Positions 1-9,071 of a stretch of 47,315 bases of DNA are shown one piece after another. Each line of letters starts with the position of its first letter. Position 1 is the stretch's first letter. The notes beneath the pieces are model-generated. The model did no database searches and was not told the origin of the DNA. It worked only from the letters and a program-made list of their open reading frames with translations. The position numbers and the translations under genes were made by a program. Source of the DNA: Rhizocola hellebori (GTDB lineage: Bacteria; Actinomycetota; Actinomycetes; Mycobacteriales; Micromonosporaceae); NCBI RefSeq assembly GCF_016862955.1, contig NZ_BONY01000073.1, positions 1-47,315 of the forward strand, read 5' to 3'.

Positions 1-1
1 C

Positions 2-433
2 CCGCCGCAGGGCGGCGGATACGGCGGCCCGCCGCAATCCGGCGGCGGCTACGGCCAGCCCGGTTATGGTCAGCCCGGTTACGACCAAGGCGGATATGGC
101 GGCCCGCCGCAGTCCGGTGGCGGCTACGGCCAGCCTGGTTACGGCGGCGGACAGTACGACGAGACGACCCACTACGCGGGGCCGACGTCGGGCTCGGGTG
201 GCTACGGTCAGCAGGCGGCCTATGGCCAGTCCAGCTATGGGCAGGGCGGCGGCTACGACCAGAACGGCTACGCGCCACCCCAGGGCGGCTACGCCCAGGC
301 AGACGGCTACGGCGATGCCTACGGCGGCCAGCAGGGCTACGGTCAAGATCCATATGGCGGCCAGCCGCAGCAACCGGGCTATGACGACCGGCGCAATCGT
401 GGCGATCGAAGGCTGGACTGGCTGGACGACTGA
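2..433 (+). CDS. C-terminal part of a Gly/Tyr/Gln/Pro-rich protein
   Basis: The frame is open from the left edge of the window to a TGA at 431-433, so only the C-terminal 143 residues are present. The sequence is low-complexity, built of GGYG, GQPGY and PPQ motifs. A unit of about 25 residues is repeated with a 75-bp DNA period (from about 17 and about 92). The last residues become charged and end in RRLDWLDD. Disordered tails of this kind occur at the end of many actinobacterial membrane or cell-envelope proteins, but the functional domain lies outside the window, so no function is assigned. The repeats are coding, in one frame with synonymous differences. Confidence 0.75.
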   Translation, partial: PPQGGGYGGPPQSGGGYGQPGYGQPGYDQGGYGGPPQSGGGYGQPGYGGGQYDETTHYAGPTSGSGGYGQQAAYGQSSYGQGGGYDQNGYAPPQGGYAQADGYGDAYGGQQGYGQDPYGGQPQQPGYDDRRNRGDRRLDWLDD

Positions 434-484
434 CCAGACAATGGTCGAGTGACCACCATAGAGGGCATGAGGGGGATTTCCCAC

Positions 485-1555
485 ATGCCCTCTTACGTTG
501 TCATGCAGCCGACGACACTGTGCAATCTGGACTGTCGCTACTGCTACCTCCCATTTCGGGCTGAAGATCGGCGGATGCCGGTCGAGGTGGCGCAGGCCGT
601 GGCCGCCGATGTGAACCGCTGGGCCGCGCTGGGCCGCTTCTCCGTGGTGTGGCATGGGGGCGAGCCGATGGCGGCCGGCCGCGAGCATCTGGGCGCGCTT
701 ATGGCGCCCTTCTCGGCCGACGTGGAGCACCATGTTCAGACCAACGCCACGCTCATCGACGACCGATGGTGCGACTTCTTCGCCGAGCGTCAGATCCGCG
801 TGAGCGTGAGCGTCGACGGGCCACCGGAGCGCAACGGCGACCGGGTCGACCGGGCCGGGCGGGCTGGGTACCCGAAAATAATGAAGGGGATCTCAGCGCT
901 GAAACGGCACGGGTTGCCTTTCGCCGCGCTGTGCGTGGTGACAGATCCCAAGGCGGGACAGGCCGCCGGCCTCTACCACTTCTTCGTCGACCTGGGCTGC
1001 GACGTGCTCGGCATCAACATCGAGGAGAAGGAGGGGGTCAACGACCGGGAAAACAGCTATCGCTCGGCCGATGTGCGCGCCTTCTGGCAGGAGCTGACCG
1101 AGGTGTGGCGGAAAGCGCCGCAGATTCACCTTCGCGAGATCGAGTGGACCCTGCGCTACGTGCAGGCGGTCCTCGACGGGCAGGAGGGCGAGCTGCTGCC
1201 GCGACAGCTCGATCCGATCCCGACGGTGGGACATGACGGATCGGTGCTGCTGCTCTCGCCCGAGCTGGCCGGCTTCACCGCCCCCGGCTACGGCGACTTC
1301 AGCAGCGGCAATGTCCTGCACGCGCCGCTGTCGCGGCTCCTGACCGACCCGCTGGGCACGCCCTGGGTGGCCGAGTTCGTGCAAGGCGTGGAGGCGTGCC
1401 GATCCCGCTGTCCCTACTTCGGGTTCTGTGGGGGTGGGCACGCCGCCAACCGCTTCTTTGAGCACGGCCGGTTCGACGGGACAGAGACGGAGCACTGCCG
1501 CAACAGCAAAATAAGCCTATTGGAGGGAGTGCTCGACCATGCCCGAAGAGCTTGA
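485..1555 (+). CDS. amcB: Radical SAM/SPASM peptide maturase, probably cyclophane-forming (AmcB-like)
   Basis: A 356-residue protein with the radical SAM [4Fe-4S] motif CxxxCxxC at residues 13-20 (CNLDCRYC), followed by YLP. The C-terminal part carries a cysteine cluster (CRSRCPYFGFCGGG, then HC) typical of a SPASM or twitch domain binding an auxiliary cluster. Enzymes of this type act in the cytoplasm on a peptide encoded next door, cross-linking aromatic residues to nearby side chains. I chose the ATG at 485 because GAGGGGGA lies 8 bases upstream and the protein then begins just before the first cysteine motif, as is usual in the family; GTG 449 and ATG 467 are in-frame alternatives. Its 3' end overlaps the precursor gene by 17 bases, implying translational coupling. 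Radical SAM peptide maturase is firm; the AmcB name rests on the precursor motif and memory. Confidence 0.85.
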   Translation: MPSYVVMQPTTLCNLDCRYCYLPFRAEDRRMPVEVAQAVAADVNRWAALGRFSVVWHGGEPMAAGREHLGALMAPFSADVEHHVQTNATLIDDRWCDFFAERQIRVSVSVDGPPERNGDRVDRAGRAGYPKIMKGISALKRHGLPFAALCVVTDPKAGQAAGLYHFFVDLGCDVLGINIEEKEGVNDRENSYRSADVRAFWQELTEVWRKAPQIHLREIEWTLRYVQAVLDGQEGELLPRQLDPIPTVGHDGSVLLLSPELAGFTAPGYGDFSSGNVLHAPLSRLLTDPLGTPWVAEFVQGVEACRSRCPYFGFCGGGHAANRFFEHGRFDGTETEHCRNSKISLLEGVLDHARRA

Positions 1556-1733
1556 CCGTGTGACCGTGCGCATTCGCAGCGCACGCGTAGAACTCACCGC
1601 TCTCCTTGACGAAGCCCGCACAGCGCGAGCAGGACGAGCCGAAGCGCCAAGCGCAGACAACACAGCCGTCTGCGCCTGGAACCACTTCGAGAACATCCCG
1701 ACGTTCTTCAACTGGAACAACCGGCCCCGGTAA
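1539..1733 (+). CDS. amcA: RiPP precursor peptide with multiple aromatic-X-Asn motifs (AmcA-like)
   Basis: A 64-residue peptide starting at an ATG inside the end of the maturase gene, with TGGAGGGA 10 bases upstream. Residues 1-42 form a charged, helix-prone leader. The tail from V44 holds one Cys (C45) and packed aromatic motifs: W47-N-H, F50-E-N, F56-F-N and W59-N-N, ending R-P-R. Three-residue aromatic-X-Asn units are the known substrate pattern of cyclophane-forming radical SAM enzymes, so three or four rings on the core are predicted. No protease or exporter gene is visible beside it, so leader removal would need enzymes encoded elsewhere. From memory this resembles the precursor named multiple-cyclophane RiPP AmcA. 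The gene is too short and unusual for simple ORF scoring but is well supported by context. Confidence 0.8.
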   Translation: MPEELDRVTVRIRSARVELTALLDEARTARAGRAEAPSADNTAVCAWNHFENIPTFFNWNNRPR

Positions 1734-1762
1734 GAGGTCGGCTGTCGTTGCCCAGCGCCGAA

Positions 1763-1978
1763 TTACTTGCGCTGCGCCCAGGAAGCGTCGTCGTCGTCAT
1801 CATCGGAGGAGTAGCTCGCGTACTTGTCGTACACCTCGTCGATCTCCTCATCGGGAGTCACCGAGTTGCCACTGCCTCCAAGCTCTCGCTGCAAGGCATC
1901 AAGGTCGGTGTTCGGGGAGTGGTACTTCAACTCCCGGGCAACCTTCGTCTGCTTGGCCTTAGCTCGGCCGCGCCCCAT
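1763..1978 (-). CDS. DUF3073 family small basic/acidic protein
   Basis: A 71-residue protein beginning MGRGRAKAKQTKVARELKY, the hallmark N-terminus of the actinobacterial DUF3073 family. The basic N-terminal half is followed by an acidic tail with a run of six Asp (about residues 59-64). The frame is open further upstream, but the ATG at 1978 has GAGGGGG just ahead of it and starts exactly at the family signature. The function is unknown; the family is conserved in Actinobacteria and is often found near purine genes or vdh. It is convergent with the RiPP precursor gene, with a 29-base gap. Confidence 0.9.
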   Translation of the reverse strand: MGRGRAKAKQTKVARELKYHSPNTDLDALQRELGGSGNSVTPDEEIDEVYDKYASYSSDDDDDDASWAQRK

Positions 1979-2186
1979 GGCCGACCCCCTCGCACATGAA
2001 TGACGGGGCTGCCCGAAGGCGGGCCCCGATTGACTCAGACATCTCTCGTGGGTCATACGGTACATGCCCCAGGGCCGGTTCGGCATCCCGGGTTACCGGG
2101 TGTGGCGAGCGACTGTCGGATTTGCGGCAGTAAGGGTTGGATGCCAGACGCGGTCGTGACCGATTCCGCACCCAACCTCGCACCGT

Positions 2187-3248
2187 TCACAACCGGATCG
2201 TGCGGAGCCTTCCCACCTCGGACATGCGCTGCTCGGCTAGCCTGTCTGCCGCCGTGGCAGGGGAAATGCCCTCGGCATCGGCAAGCTCAAGAATACGCTT
2301 CGTGGTGTCGTAGATCTTGGTCGCGCGCAACTTGGCCCGATCGAAGTTGAAGCCCTCGATTTCGTCGGCCACCTGGATGACCCCGCCGGAGTTCACGCAG
2401 TAGTCGGGGGCGTAGAGGATCCCCCGGTCCATCAGCAGTTTCTCCACCCCGGGATGGGCCAGCTGGTTGTTCGCCGCGCCGGCGATGACCTGAGCCTTGA
2501 GCGCGGGAACGGTTTCGTCGTTGAGCGCGAAACCCAGCGCACACGGCGCGTAAATGTCGATGTCGCTTGTTATTAGGGCAGCATTGTCCGGTACCAAGGA
2601 AACCTGGGGGTAGGTCTTGGCGGCCCACTGCAGCGCCTTGGGACTTACGTCACTGGCGACCACCTCGGCACCGTCTTCGATCAGGTGGCCGGTGAGATAT
2701 TTCCCAACCTTGCCCAGACCCGAGATGCCGACTCGGCGTCCGCTCAGCGACGGCGTGCCCCAGCGGTGCTCGGCGGCGGCGCGCATGCCCTGGAAGACGC
2801 CCCAGGCGGTCAGAATCGACGAGTCGCCGGCGCCGCCATGCTCGACGCTGCGGCCGGTCACAAAACGCGTCTCGCGGGCTACGAAGTCCATGTCCCAGGT
2901 GTAGGTGCCCACATCGCAGGCGGTGTAGTAACGGCCGTTGAGGGACTGCACGAAGCGACCGTAGGCGCGCAGCAGCTGCTCGCTCTTGATCTGCTCCGGG
3001 TCACCCCAGATGACCGCCTTGCCGCCGCCCAGGTCCAGCCCGGCCAGCGCGTTCTTGTAGGCCATCCCGCGGGACAGCTCCAGAACATCGTGCAGAGCCT
3101 CCTCTTCGGAGGCGTAGGGGTAGAAACGCGTGCCGCCCAGTGCGGGCCCCAGTGCGGTCGAGTAGATCCCGATGATCGCTTTTAGGCCGCTGGCCCTGTC
3201 TTGGCAGAAGACGATTTGCTCGTGGCTGCCTTCACTGAATACGCCCAC
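2187..3248 (-). CDS. vdh: Valine (branched-chain amino acid) dehydrogenase
   Basis: A 353-residue member of the Glu/Leu/Phe/Val dehydrogenase family, which oxidatively deaminates branched-chain L-amino acids to 2-oxo acids with NAD+, supplying acyl-CoA starters for fatty acids and polyketides in actinomycetes. Substrate and catalytic lysines are visible in [14 protein letters not shown] (K65, K77). The Rossmann nucleotide motif GLGKVG lies at 177-182, and the conserved [11 protein letters not shown] near the C-terminus. The length matches Streptomyces Vdh. It starts at GTG 3248 with GGAG about 9 bases upstream. It is divergent from the DUF8083 gene across 182 bases. Valine rather than leucine preference is inferred from actinobacterial context, not from residues I can prove. 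Confidence 0.9.
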   Translation of the reverse strand: MGVFSEGSHEQIVFCQDRASGLKAIIGIYSTALGPALGGTRFYPYASEEEALHDVLELSRGMAYKNALAGLDLGGGKAVIWGDPEQIKSEQLLRAYGRFVQSLNGRYYTACDVGTYTWDMDFVARETRFVTGRSVEHGGAGDSSILTAWGVFQGMRAAAEHRWGTPSLSGRRVGISGLGKVGKYLTGHLIEDGAEVVASDVSPKALQWAAKTYPQVSLVPDNAALITSDIDIYAPCALGFALNDETVPALKAQVIAGAANNQLAHPGVEKLLMDRGILYAPDYCVNSGGVIQVADEIEGFNFDRAKLRATKIYDTTKRILELADAEGISPATAADRLAEQRMSEVGRLRTIRL

Positions 3249-3430
3249 TTTGTGGCTCCAACTTCGTTGTCGGCCCTTGTGGGGCCATTCTCCCAGTCCT
3301 GGACGCGAGACGCACCGCGGTGGCGGGCGGCTCCCGTATAGAGGGTAATCGGGACTTCGTGCTCATTAACCACGCCGCCTTGGACGTGGTGCCGGTGTTA
3401 CGGTCGGCCTAATCGTGCGAGGATCGCGAA

Positions 3431-4243
3431 GTGCCGACACAGTTCGCCGCTTATCTTCGCGTGTACGAGCCGCTGACCGCGTTTGCGCCGGAGCGGCAGC
3501 GATTCTGGCGAAAGTACGTGGCGGAGGGGCGTGCCATCGGTTCCTACGACGGGCCGGGGCGGCAGCGCACAGTGGTGCTGGAAGCGCTCGGCCCCGCCTG
3601 GTCGAAGCTGCCCGATCTGCCCGATGAGGCCTACGTGCTGGGTGTCGAGGAGGCGGTCCTCGTGTGTCCCTGGAACCTGCGTAAACGGGTCGCGGAGGCG
3701 GCGCTGCAGGCCCGCGACGGGGTTCCCCAGGTGCTCGCGGACGCGTTCGTCCCGCCGACCCTGGTCGGCCTGGCGCAAACGGTGGTGGACGAGACCCGGG
3801 GCGAGGAACGCGTACACGAACAGGTGGCCACGTGGGGGGTGCCCCTTCGCTGGTTCGTGCTCTTCGCGGCCGCCGATCGCCAGCTCGAGCTCGACGCACG
3901 GCGTGTGCTGATGTTCCGTACCGAGATCGGCAAGGCTCGCCAACGCGCCCACAAGGGGCTTCGCGTCCTGAGGCGCGCGCTCGGGGATGTGCCAATCACC
4001 GAATCGCTTCGGGAAACAGCCCGATGGCTGGAGCTTTTTCATCCCGGTTCGGTGGTTGAGTTGGACTACGGCGGTCTCACGGCGTTGTTGTCGGATGAAG
4101 CACTCAAGGACGATGACTCAGTGGAGTTGGTCGCCGAAGGGCTACTGGGACTGTCGCAAGACGATGGAGCCGGCGCAACCGCTGCTTATGAGCGTTTGGT
4201 TCAGCGTTGGCGCGAAATTCAGCTGCTGGAACGTAGTAACTAG
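3431..4243 (+). CDS. Conserved actinobacterial protein, DUF8083-like
   Basis: A 270-residue soluble protein with GTG start, beginning with the motif YLRVYEPLTAF, with VCPWNLRKRV around residue 78 and DAFVPP about 30 residues later. I recognise this pattern from uncharacterised proteins encoded beside bldC in streptomycetes and relatives. It is rich in charged residues, with no signal peptide and no membrane segment. The position between vdh and bldC agrees with that conserved neighbourhood. No biochemical role is known to me. Confidence 0.7.
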   Translation: MPTQFAAYLRVYEPLTAFAPERQRFWRKYVAEGRAIGSYDGPGRQRTVVLEALGPAWSKLPDLPDEAYVLGVEEAVLVCPWNLRKRVAEAALQARDGVPQVLADAFVPPTLVGLAQTVVDETRGEERVHEQVATWGVPLRWFVLFAAADRQLELDARRVLMFRTEIGKARQRAHKGLRVLRRALGDVPITESLRETARWLELFHPGSVVELDYGGLTALLSDEALKDDDSVELVAEGLLGLSQDDGAGATAAYERLVQRWREIQLLERSN

Positions 4244-4447
4244 CTAACTACGTTGGGTAACCTGAAGTCGGCAAAAGGCATGGTGTAAAGCCAAAAAAGC
4301 GACATGTCGTTCTTTCGTCATCCGTCCATCCACGGACCTCCACCCGTTCGGCCCATGTCGGACATCGGGGACTAGCCGGACTATGGGTAACGCGTCGGCC
4401 GGCGGGACCCCGGCCTTCGTTTGTAAGGTACTTGTGGAGGAGTGACC

Positions 4448-4657
4448 ATGGCGTCGCGTACGCACGAACCAGAGCCGCTGCTCACCCCGGCAGAGGTCGC
4501 GTCGATGTTCCGCGTCGACCCGAAGACTGTCACTCGGTGGGCAAAGGCGGGAAAACTCAGCGCCATTCGGACGCTGGGCGGCCACCGTCGCTACCGGGAG
4601 TCGGAGGTGCGTGCTCTGCTTCAGGGTCAGATCCCGCACCAACGCCAGGGCGACTAA
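4448..4657 (+). CDS. bldC: BldC, MerR-like developmental transcriptional regulator
   Basis: A 69-residue protein that is almost entirely one winged helix-turn-helix: LLTPAEVASMFRVDPKTVTRWA, then GKLSAIRTLGGHRRYRE. BldC proteins lack the effector domain of MerR regulators, bind DNA cooperatively as head-to-tail oligomers on direct repeats, and delay sporulation in Streptomyces. GTG 4442 is in frame two codons upstream, but GGAGGA (about 4437-4441) is properly spaced only for ATG 4448. The gene is monocistronic, followed at once by a perfect hairpin. The 204-base upstream region contains two small palindromes (GACATGTC near 4300 and ATGTCGGACAT near 4353), which could be regulatory. Confidence 0.95.
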   Translation: MASRTHEPEPLLTPAEVASMFRVDPKTVTRWAKAGKLSAIRTLGGHRRYRESEVRALLQGQIPHQRQGD

Positions 4658-4671
4658 TAGCAGCAAGCATC

Positions 4672-4705
4672 AAAGAGGAGGCCTCCCCCCAGAGGCCTCC
4701 TCTTT
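4672..4705 (+). terminator. Strong hairpin terminator after bldC
   Basis: A perfect 14-bp inverted repeat, AAAGAGGAGGCCTC, with a 6-base loop (CCCCCA) and its complement ending in TCTTT. The A-rich 5' arm and T-rich 3' arm make it able to stop transcription from both sides, serving bldC and the converging ABC operon that ends at 4746. Confidence 0.9.
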
Positions 4706-4745
4706 GTATGCAGATATTTATATGATGTAATTTTGGCGAATTCCC

Positions 4746-5423
4746 TTATGGCTCAACGAGGGCGCCGTCGCGCAGGACCAGGACTCGGTCGGCGAGGTCG
4801 ATCAGGGCGGCGTCGTGGGTGGCGACCAGGGCGGTCATGCCTCGGGCGTGCACGATGGCGCGCAACAGATCCATGATGGAGCGGCCGGTCTCGGAGTCGA
4901 GTTGGCCGGTGGGCTCGTCGGCGATCAGCAGCTTCGGGTCGTTGGCCAAGGCGCGGGCCACCGCGACCCGCTGCTGCTGCCCGCCGGAAAGCTCGTAGGG
5001 GCGCTGCTTGGCGTGGGCCCCTAGGCCGACCAGCTCCAACAGGACAGCGACCTGCTGCTCGCGTTCGGCCGCGCCGACTTTGGCCAAGCGAAGTGGGACG
5101 CCGACGTTCTCGGCGGCCGACAGGATCGGGACCAGGCCGAAGGACTGGAACACGAAACCGATCGAGCGCCGGCGCAAAGTCACCAGCTCCGACTCGCCCG
5201 CGTGACTGACATCGACTCCATCGACGAAAACCTTGCCCGAGGTGGGTTTGTCCAGACCGCCGACGATGTTGAGCAGGGTGGTCTTGCCCGCGCCCGAGCG
5301 GCCCCGTACGGCGACAAGCTCACCCTGGCTGGCCATGAAGGAGACGTCCCGCACGGCGTGAACCACGTTCGTGCCCTTGCCGAAGTCGCGCGAGACGTGC
5401 TCCACGCGGATGAGCTCACCCAC
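4746..5423 (-). CDS. ABC transporter ATP-binding protein (MacB/LolD type), last gene of operon
   Basis: A 225-residue ATPase with Walker A GRSGAGKT (41-48), signature motif LSGGQQQR, Walker B LLIADEPTG and the H-loop ATHD. Homologues drive three-component FtsX-type permeases that use ATP for mechanotransmission rather than classical solute transport. I placed the start at GTG 5423, where a GGAGGT sits upstream; the frame stays open further upstream, but that stretch is antisense-like residue content inside the previous gene. It overlaps the preceding ATPase gene by 8 bases. Together with two large permeases it forms a four-gene leftward operon. The substrate is unknown. Confidence 0.92.
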   Translation of the reverse strand: MGELIRVEHVSRDFGKGTNVVHAVRDVSFMASQGELVAVRGRSGAGKTTLLNIVGGLDKPTSGKVFVDGVDVSHAGESELVTLRRRSIGFVFQSFGLVPILSAAENVGVPLRLAKVGAAEREQQVAVLLELVGLGAHAKQRPYELSGGQQQRVAVARALANDPKLLIADEPTGQLDSETGRSIMDLLRAIVHARGMTALVATHDAALIDLADRVLVLRDGALVEP

Positions 5424-6372
5424 GGCGTACCTCCACATGATCTGGTTCCAGGTTGAGCTTGACGCGGTCCTTGAGCTCCAGCGCCTCCACAAACGGGGCG
5501 GGCAGCTGCATCCGGCCGGAGCGGTCGAGCACCGCGTACTCCTCGGCCACCAGCTCGGTGCCGCCGTCGAGGGTCTGCCGTGCGGTGCGCCGCACCTCGG
5601 TGGCCAGGCGTCCATCGCGCATGGCGACCGTCCGGCGCACCTGTCCGGAGACGTTGTGGTCGTGGGTCACCACGACCACGGTCACGCCGAGCTCCGCGTT
5701 GATGGTGCGCAGCGCCCCGAAGACCTCGGTCGCCGTGGACTCGTCCAGCTCGCCGGTGGGCTCGTCGGCGAAGAGCACCTCGGGGTCGTTGGCGACGGCG
5801 AGCGCGACAGCGCACCGCTGCTGCTCGCCACCGGACATCTGGTCGGGCCGGCGGCCGGCGCAGTAGCCGACCCCGACCATGTCGAGCAGCTCGCGCGCGC
5901 GACGTCTGGCGGCGCGGCCGGAACGGGTCCCGGCCAGGCGCATCGGGATGGCGACATTTTCCTGAGCGGTCAGATAGGGCAACAGGTTGCGGCCGGTCTG
6001 CTGCCACACGAAGCCCACCATGTGGCGGCGGTACTTGAGCCGCCTGCGGGCCGACATGGTCAGCAGGTCGTAGTCGCCGACGCGGGCGATGCCGGCGGTC
6101 GGGACGTCGAGCCCGGAGAGAATATTGAGCAACGTCGACTTGCCGGAGCCGGAGGCGCCGACGATGGCGAGCAGCTCACCGCGGTCCACCACCAGGTCCA
6201 GGCCTTGCAGGGCCACCACTTCGACGCCTTCGGTTTTGTAGATGCGAACCAGGCCATCGCAGACCAGATGCCCGCGCAACCTATCCGCACCACCGGCCCG
6301 ATCGGCGGCGCGCTGTGCCGCCCGAGCCTGCAACGTGGCGAGGTCCGGTGGGTTCAATTCCACTGTGGACAT
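5416..6372 (-). CDS. ABC transporter ATPase with C-terminal AbrB/SpoVT-like domain
   Basis: A 318-residue protein. The N-terminal 240 residues are a MacB-type ATPase (Walker A GASGSGKS, signature MSGGEQQR, Walker B VLFADEPTGE, H-loop VTHDHN). After it comes an extra segment of about 45 residues containing VLDRSGRMQLP and then LELKDRVKL, a pattern resembling the swapped-hairpin AbrB/SpoVT DNA-binding or dimerisation fold. ATG 6372 is chosen because TAGGAG lies 8 bases upstream; GTG 6381 would have its ribosome site directly abutting. The TAGGAG overlaps the stop of the upstream permease. The AbrB-like end may be a dimerisation or regulatory module; DNA binding is not demonstrated. Confidence 0.9.
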   Translation of the reverse strand: MSTVELNPPDLATLQARAAQRAADRAGGADRLRGHLVCDGLVRIYKTEGVEVVALQGLDLVVDRGELLAIVGASGSGKSTLLNILSGLDVPTAGIARVGDYDLLTMSARRRLKYRRHMVGFVWQQTGRNLLPYLTAQENVAIPMRLAGTRSGRAARRRARELLDMVGVGYCAGRRPDQMSGGEQQRCAVALAVANDPEVLFADEPTGELDESTATEVFGALRTINAELGVTVVVVTHDHNVSGQVRRTVAMRDGRLATEVRRTARQTLDGGTELVAEEYAVLDRSGRMQLPAPFVEALELKDRVKLNLEPDHVEVRRG

Positions 6373-6383
6373 TCCCCGCACTC

Positions 6384-9071
6384 CTATTCCGCGGATCCGA
6401 GCCGCAGCACCTCACCGAGGCGCAGTCGACGATTGAAGATGGTCTCAACCAGTAGCGCCGTCCCCAGTCCCGCGATGATCAGGCCGAGTGAACCGCCGAT
6501 CACCGCCGGGTCCAGCTGCAGGCCGGCGTCGTAGCCATCGGTGAAGCTGGTGAGGTTCAGGGCCGGGGCGATCAAGCGGGGCAACGCCAGCCCGACCACA
6601 CCCCCGGTGAGCACGGCGACGGTGACCACCGGGCCCAGCTCGAGGATGAGCAGCCGCCGGCCCTGTCTTCGGGTCAGGCCCATAGTGCGCAGCCGGGAGA
6701 GGATCTTGCCGCGGGTACGGGCCCCGGCCAGGACGGCGAAGCCGACCGCGAGCAGAGCCATGAGCACGCCGCCGATGGCGCCGATGCTGAAAGCGAAGGT
6801 GAGCACGCTGTTGACCCCGGTGCTTTCCAGCTGCGCGCGCCGATCCGCCCAGGCGACCACCTTGGTGGTGGGCTTGTAGCCGGGCCGTGGATCCGCGATG
6901 GAGGAGATCCAGCGCAGCTGACCGGCGTCACCGGCGGCCTGGAGCTGGGCGGAGTCGGCGTCACCGGCGACAAGGAACCCGGTCGGATGGATGGCGCCAC
7001 CGACCCCGCTCACCAGCGGCAGCGCCTGCCACGGCAGGACCACGAACTGGTTCGCCGTGCGGGCGATGACCGGGTAGGTGTCCACCACCCCGGCCACCTG
7101 GAAGCTGAAGGTGCGGCCCTGCAGGTCGAGTGCGGCGCTTTGCTTGCCCCCCAAGCGTTCCGCCAGCCCGGACGAGATCAGCGCGGGAGGGGTCTCGGAG
7201 CGCTGCGCGTTGACGATGGTGTCGCTCAGGTCGGCCACCCGGCCGGAAGCGCGGGCCACCTCGGCGAAGCGCGGGCCATCGACGAGCAGGAGGAAGACCT
7301 GGCCCACGTCCTTGGCGTCCAGGTCCGCGGAGGTGCGCACATGCGTCGTGGGAAGGCCCGCGAAGCGGGCGACCGCGGTGACCCCGGGCACGCGGCTCAG
7401 CTCGTCGGCGGTGTCGTCGGCGAAGAAGTAGCCCTGCACCACCGTGTCCGCGGGCAGGTCGTGGTCGGCGGCCCGGTCGCGCCCGGCGTCGACGGTGCCC
7501 GCGATGGCGAGGCTGAAAACGGTGGTACAGACAGCCACCACGAGTACGGCGATCGGCCCGACCGTGGCCGGTGCGGATCGCCCGGCCCGCGCGAAGCCGA
7601 GGAAGCCGACCGCGCCGCGCGCCCGCGAAGCGAGGCGGCTGACCCAGCCCAGCGGTGCCGGAACCACGCGCAGGGTAAGGATTGCGGCACCGGTGGCCAG
7701 CAGCACAGGAACAGTGATCAGGTAGAAGTCGATGCCCGCGGACAACCCTCGCCGCCGCAACAGCACGACACCAAGCGCCGCCACCGCCAGCAGGCTCAGC
7801 TCGGCGGTGCGCCGCTTGAGCCCGATCCGGGCACTGGCGAGGTCGTCGCGCTCCTCGCTGAAGGACATGGTGCGCAGGGTGCCCATCGCCATCACCGGCA
7901 GGGCGAGCAGCGCGACAAACGCGAACCCGGCCAGGATCAGCTCGGTCGCGGCGGGCCGGCCCGGTGCCATCCGGCCCAGGTAGTAGCCGGCGACTATCGC
8001 GAACGGCACCACACACAGGGTTTCGGCGATGGTCTGACCGCCGATCGCGCGTAGGGAAGCCCCGCGCGCCCGCAACAGCACGAATTCGGGCCGGCGGCGG
8101 ATGGCGCCCAGCCGGGAGGCGAGCAGCACCAGACCACCAAGCGTGGCAAGGGTTCCCGCCTGCACCACGGCGAACAGCGCCTGCGCCGATCGGGCCCCGT
8201 CGGCGAACCGGGCCAGCGCCGTGTCCAGGCCGGTGACCGCCGATGTTCCGCCCACTCCGAGCTTGCGGGACTCCAGGACGGCCTTGATGACGTCCGGCGC
8301 GGTCACCATGTCCAAAGTGGACAGGCCGAGATGGTATCGCCACGCGTAGTCGACCCGGATGTTGTGCTGCGCCACGAGATCCATGCCCGCCACGTCGGTC
8401 AGCATCACGTTGAGGTAGGACTCGTTGTCGTCCTGGGGTATGTAGCTGTTGAGCAGATATGGCTCGGTGTCCCAGATCGCGTCCTGTGGATCCTGCGCCG
8501 CGAAAATGCCGACGACCCGCATCTTCAGCGGGGGCAGCGGGCGTTCGGAACTGGTGATGGCGTAATCGGTACCCACCTTGAAATTAAGGATTTGGGCACT
8601 CAGCTCGGAGACGACCACTTCGATGCGGGGCAGGCCGGGCCCGTTCTGTGGCCATCGGCCGTCGACGAGCCGGGTCCGCTGCTGGTACTCGTTGCCGGTG
8701 CGCACCCCGAACCGGGCCCGCCCGGTCAGGCCGTGGTCCAGGGCGAGGGTGGTCTGCGCGGGCGCGGTCACCGTGTAAAGAGAGCTGTCTATCCGGCTGG
8801 TGAGGGCGGGCCCGAGCCTATCCCGTTGCTGGCGCAGCCGATCGGCGGCGTGATGGGGCAGGAAGCCGCCGGCCAGGTTGTCTGCCGAATAGGTGAGATC
8901 CTTCACTTGGTACGGAAGGCTTTCGATCCGCTGACGCAATGCCTGATCGGTTAGGTCGTTGGCCACCCGCGGAGCGCCGGTCAGCAGCACCCCGGCCACG
9001 ACCGTCAGCGCGGCGAGCAATGCCAGCTGTCCGGCCGAAGCCCTCAGCCGGGCCAGCAGAGAACGTGTCAT
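6384..9071 (-). CDS. FtsX-like ABC transporter permease (large, second copy)
   Basis: An 895-residue membrane protein. One N-terminal membrane segment (about 15-35) is followed by a large extracytoplasmic domain, a bundle of membrane segments from about 290 to 500 containing the FtsX-like sequence LLASRLGAIRRRPEFVLLRARG, a second extracytoplasmic domain, and a C-terminal FtsX bundle with RGKILSRLRTMGLTRRQ. This is the duplicated FtsX arrangement of MacB-superfamily permeases. The ATG at 9071 overlaps the stop of the upstream permease as ATGA; a longer open frame upstream is not credible. It probably pairs with the sister permease to form the transmembrane part. The substrate is unknown. Confidence 0.9.
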   Translation of the reverse strand: MTRSLLARLRASAGQLALLAALTVVAGVLLTGAPRVANDLTDQALRQRIESLPYQVKDLTYSADNLAGGFLPHHAADRLRQQRDRLGPALTSRIDSSLYTVTAPAQTTLALDHGLTGRARFGVRTGNEYQQRTRLVDGRWPQNGPGLPRIEVVVSELSAQILNFKVGTDYAITSSERPLPPLKMRVVGIFAAQDPQDAIWDTEPYLLNSYIPQDDNESYLNVMLTDVAGMDLVAQHNIRVDYAWRYHLGLSTLDMVTAPDVIKAVLESRKLGVGGTSAVTGLDTALARFADGARSAQALFAVVQAGTLATLGGLVLLASRLGAIRRRPEFVLLRARGASLRAIGGQTIAETLCVVPFAIVAGYYLGRMAPGRPAATELILAGFAFVALLALPVMAMGTLRTMSFSEERDDLASARIGLKRRTAELSLLAVAALGVVLLRRRGLSAGIDFYLITVPVLLATGAAILTLRVVPAPLGWVSRLASRARGAVGFLGFARAGRSAPATVGPIAVLVVAVCTTVFSLAIAGTVDAGRDRAADHDLPADTVVQGYFFADDTADELSRVPGVTAVARFAGLPTTHVRTSADLDAKDVGQVFLLLVDGPRFAEVARASGRVADLSDTIVNAQRSETPPALISSGLAERLGGKQSAALDLQGRTFSFQVAGVVDTYPVIARTANQFVVLPWQALPLVSGVGGAIHPTGFLVAGDADSAQLQAAGDAGQLRWISSIADPRPGYKPTTKVVAWADRRAQLESTGVNSVLTFAFSIGAIGGVLMALLAVGFAVLAGARTRGKILSRLRTMGLTRRQGRRLLILELGPVVTVAVLTGGVVGLALPRLIAPALNLTSFTDGYDAGLQLDPAVIGGSLGLIIAGLGTALLVETIFNRRLRLGEVLRLGSAE

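Noticed and set aside
1-433. Repeats that might suggest a CRISPR array
   Set aside because: They are in-frame codon repeats of a Gly/Tyr-rich protein with synonymous variation and no regular unique spacers.
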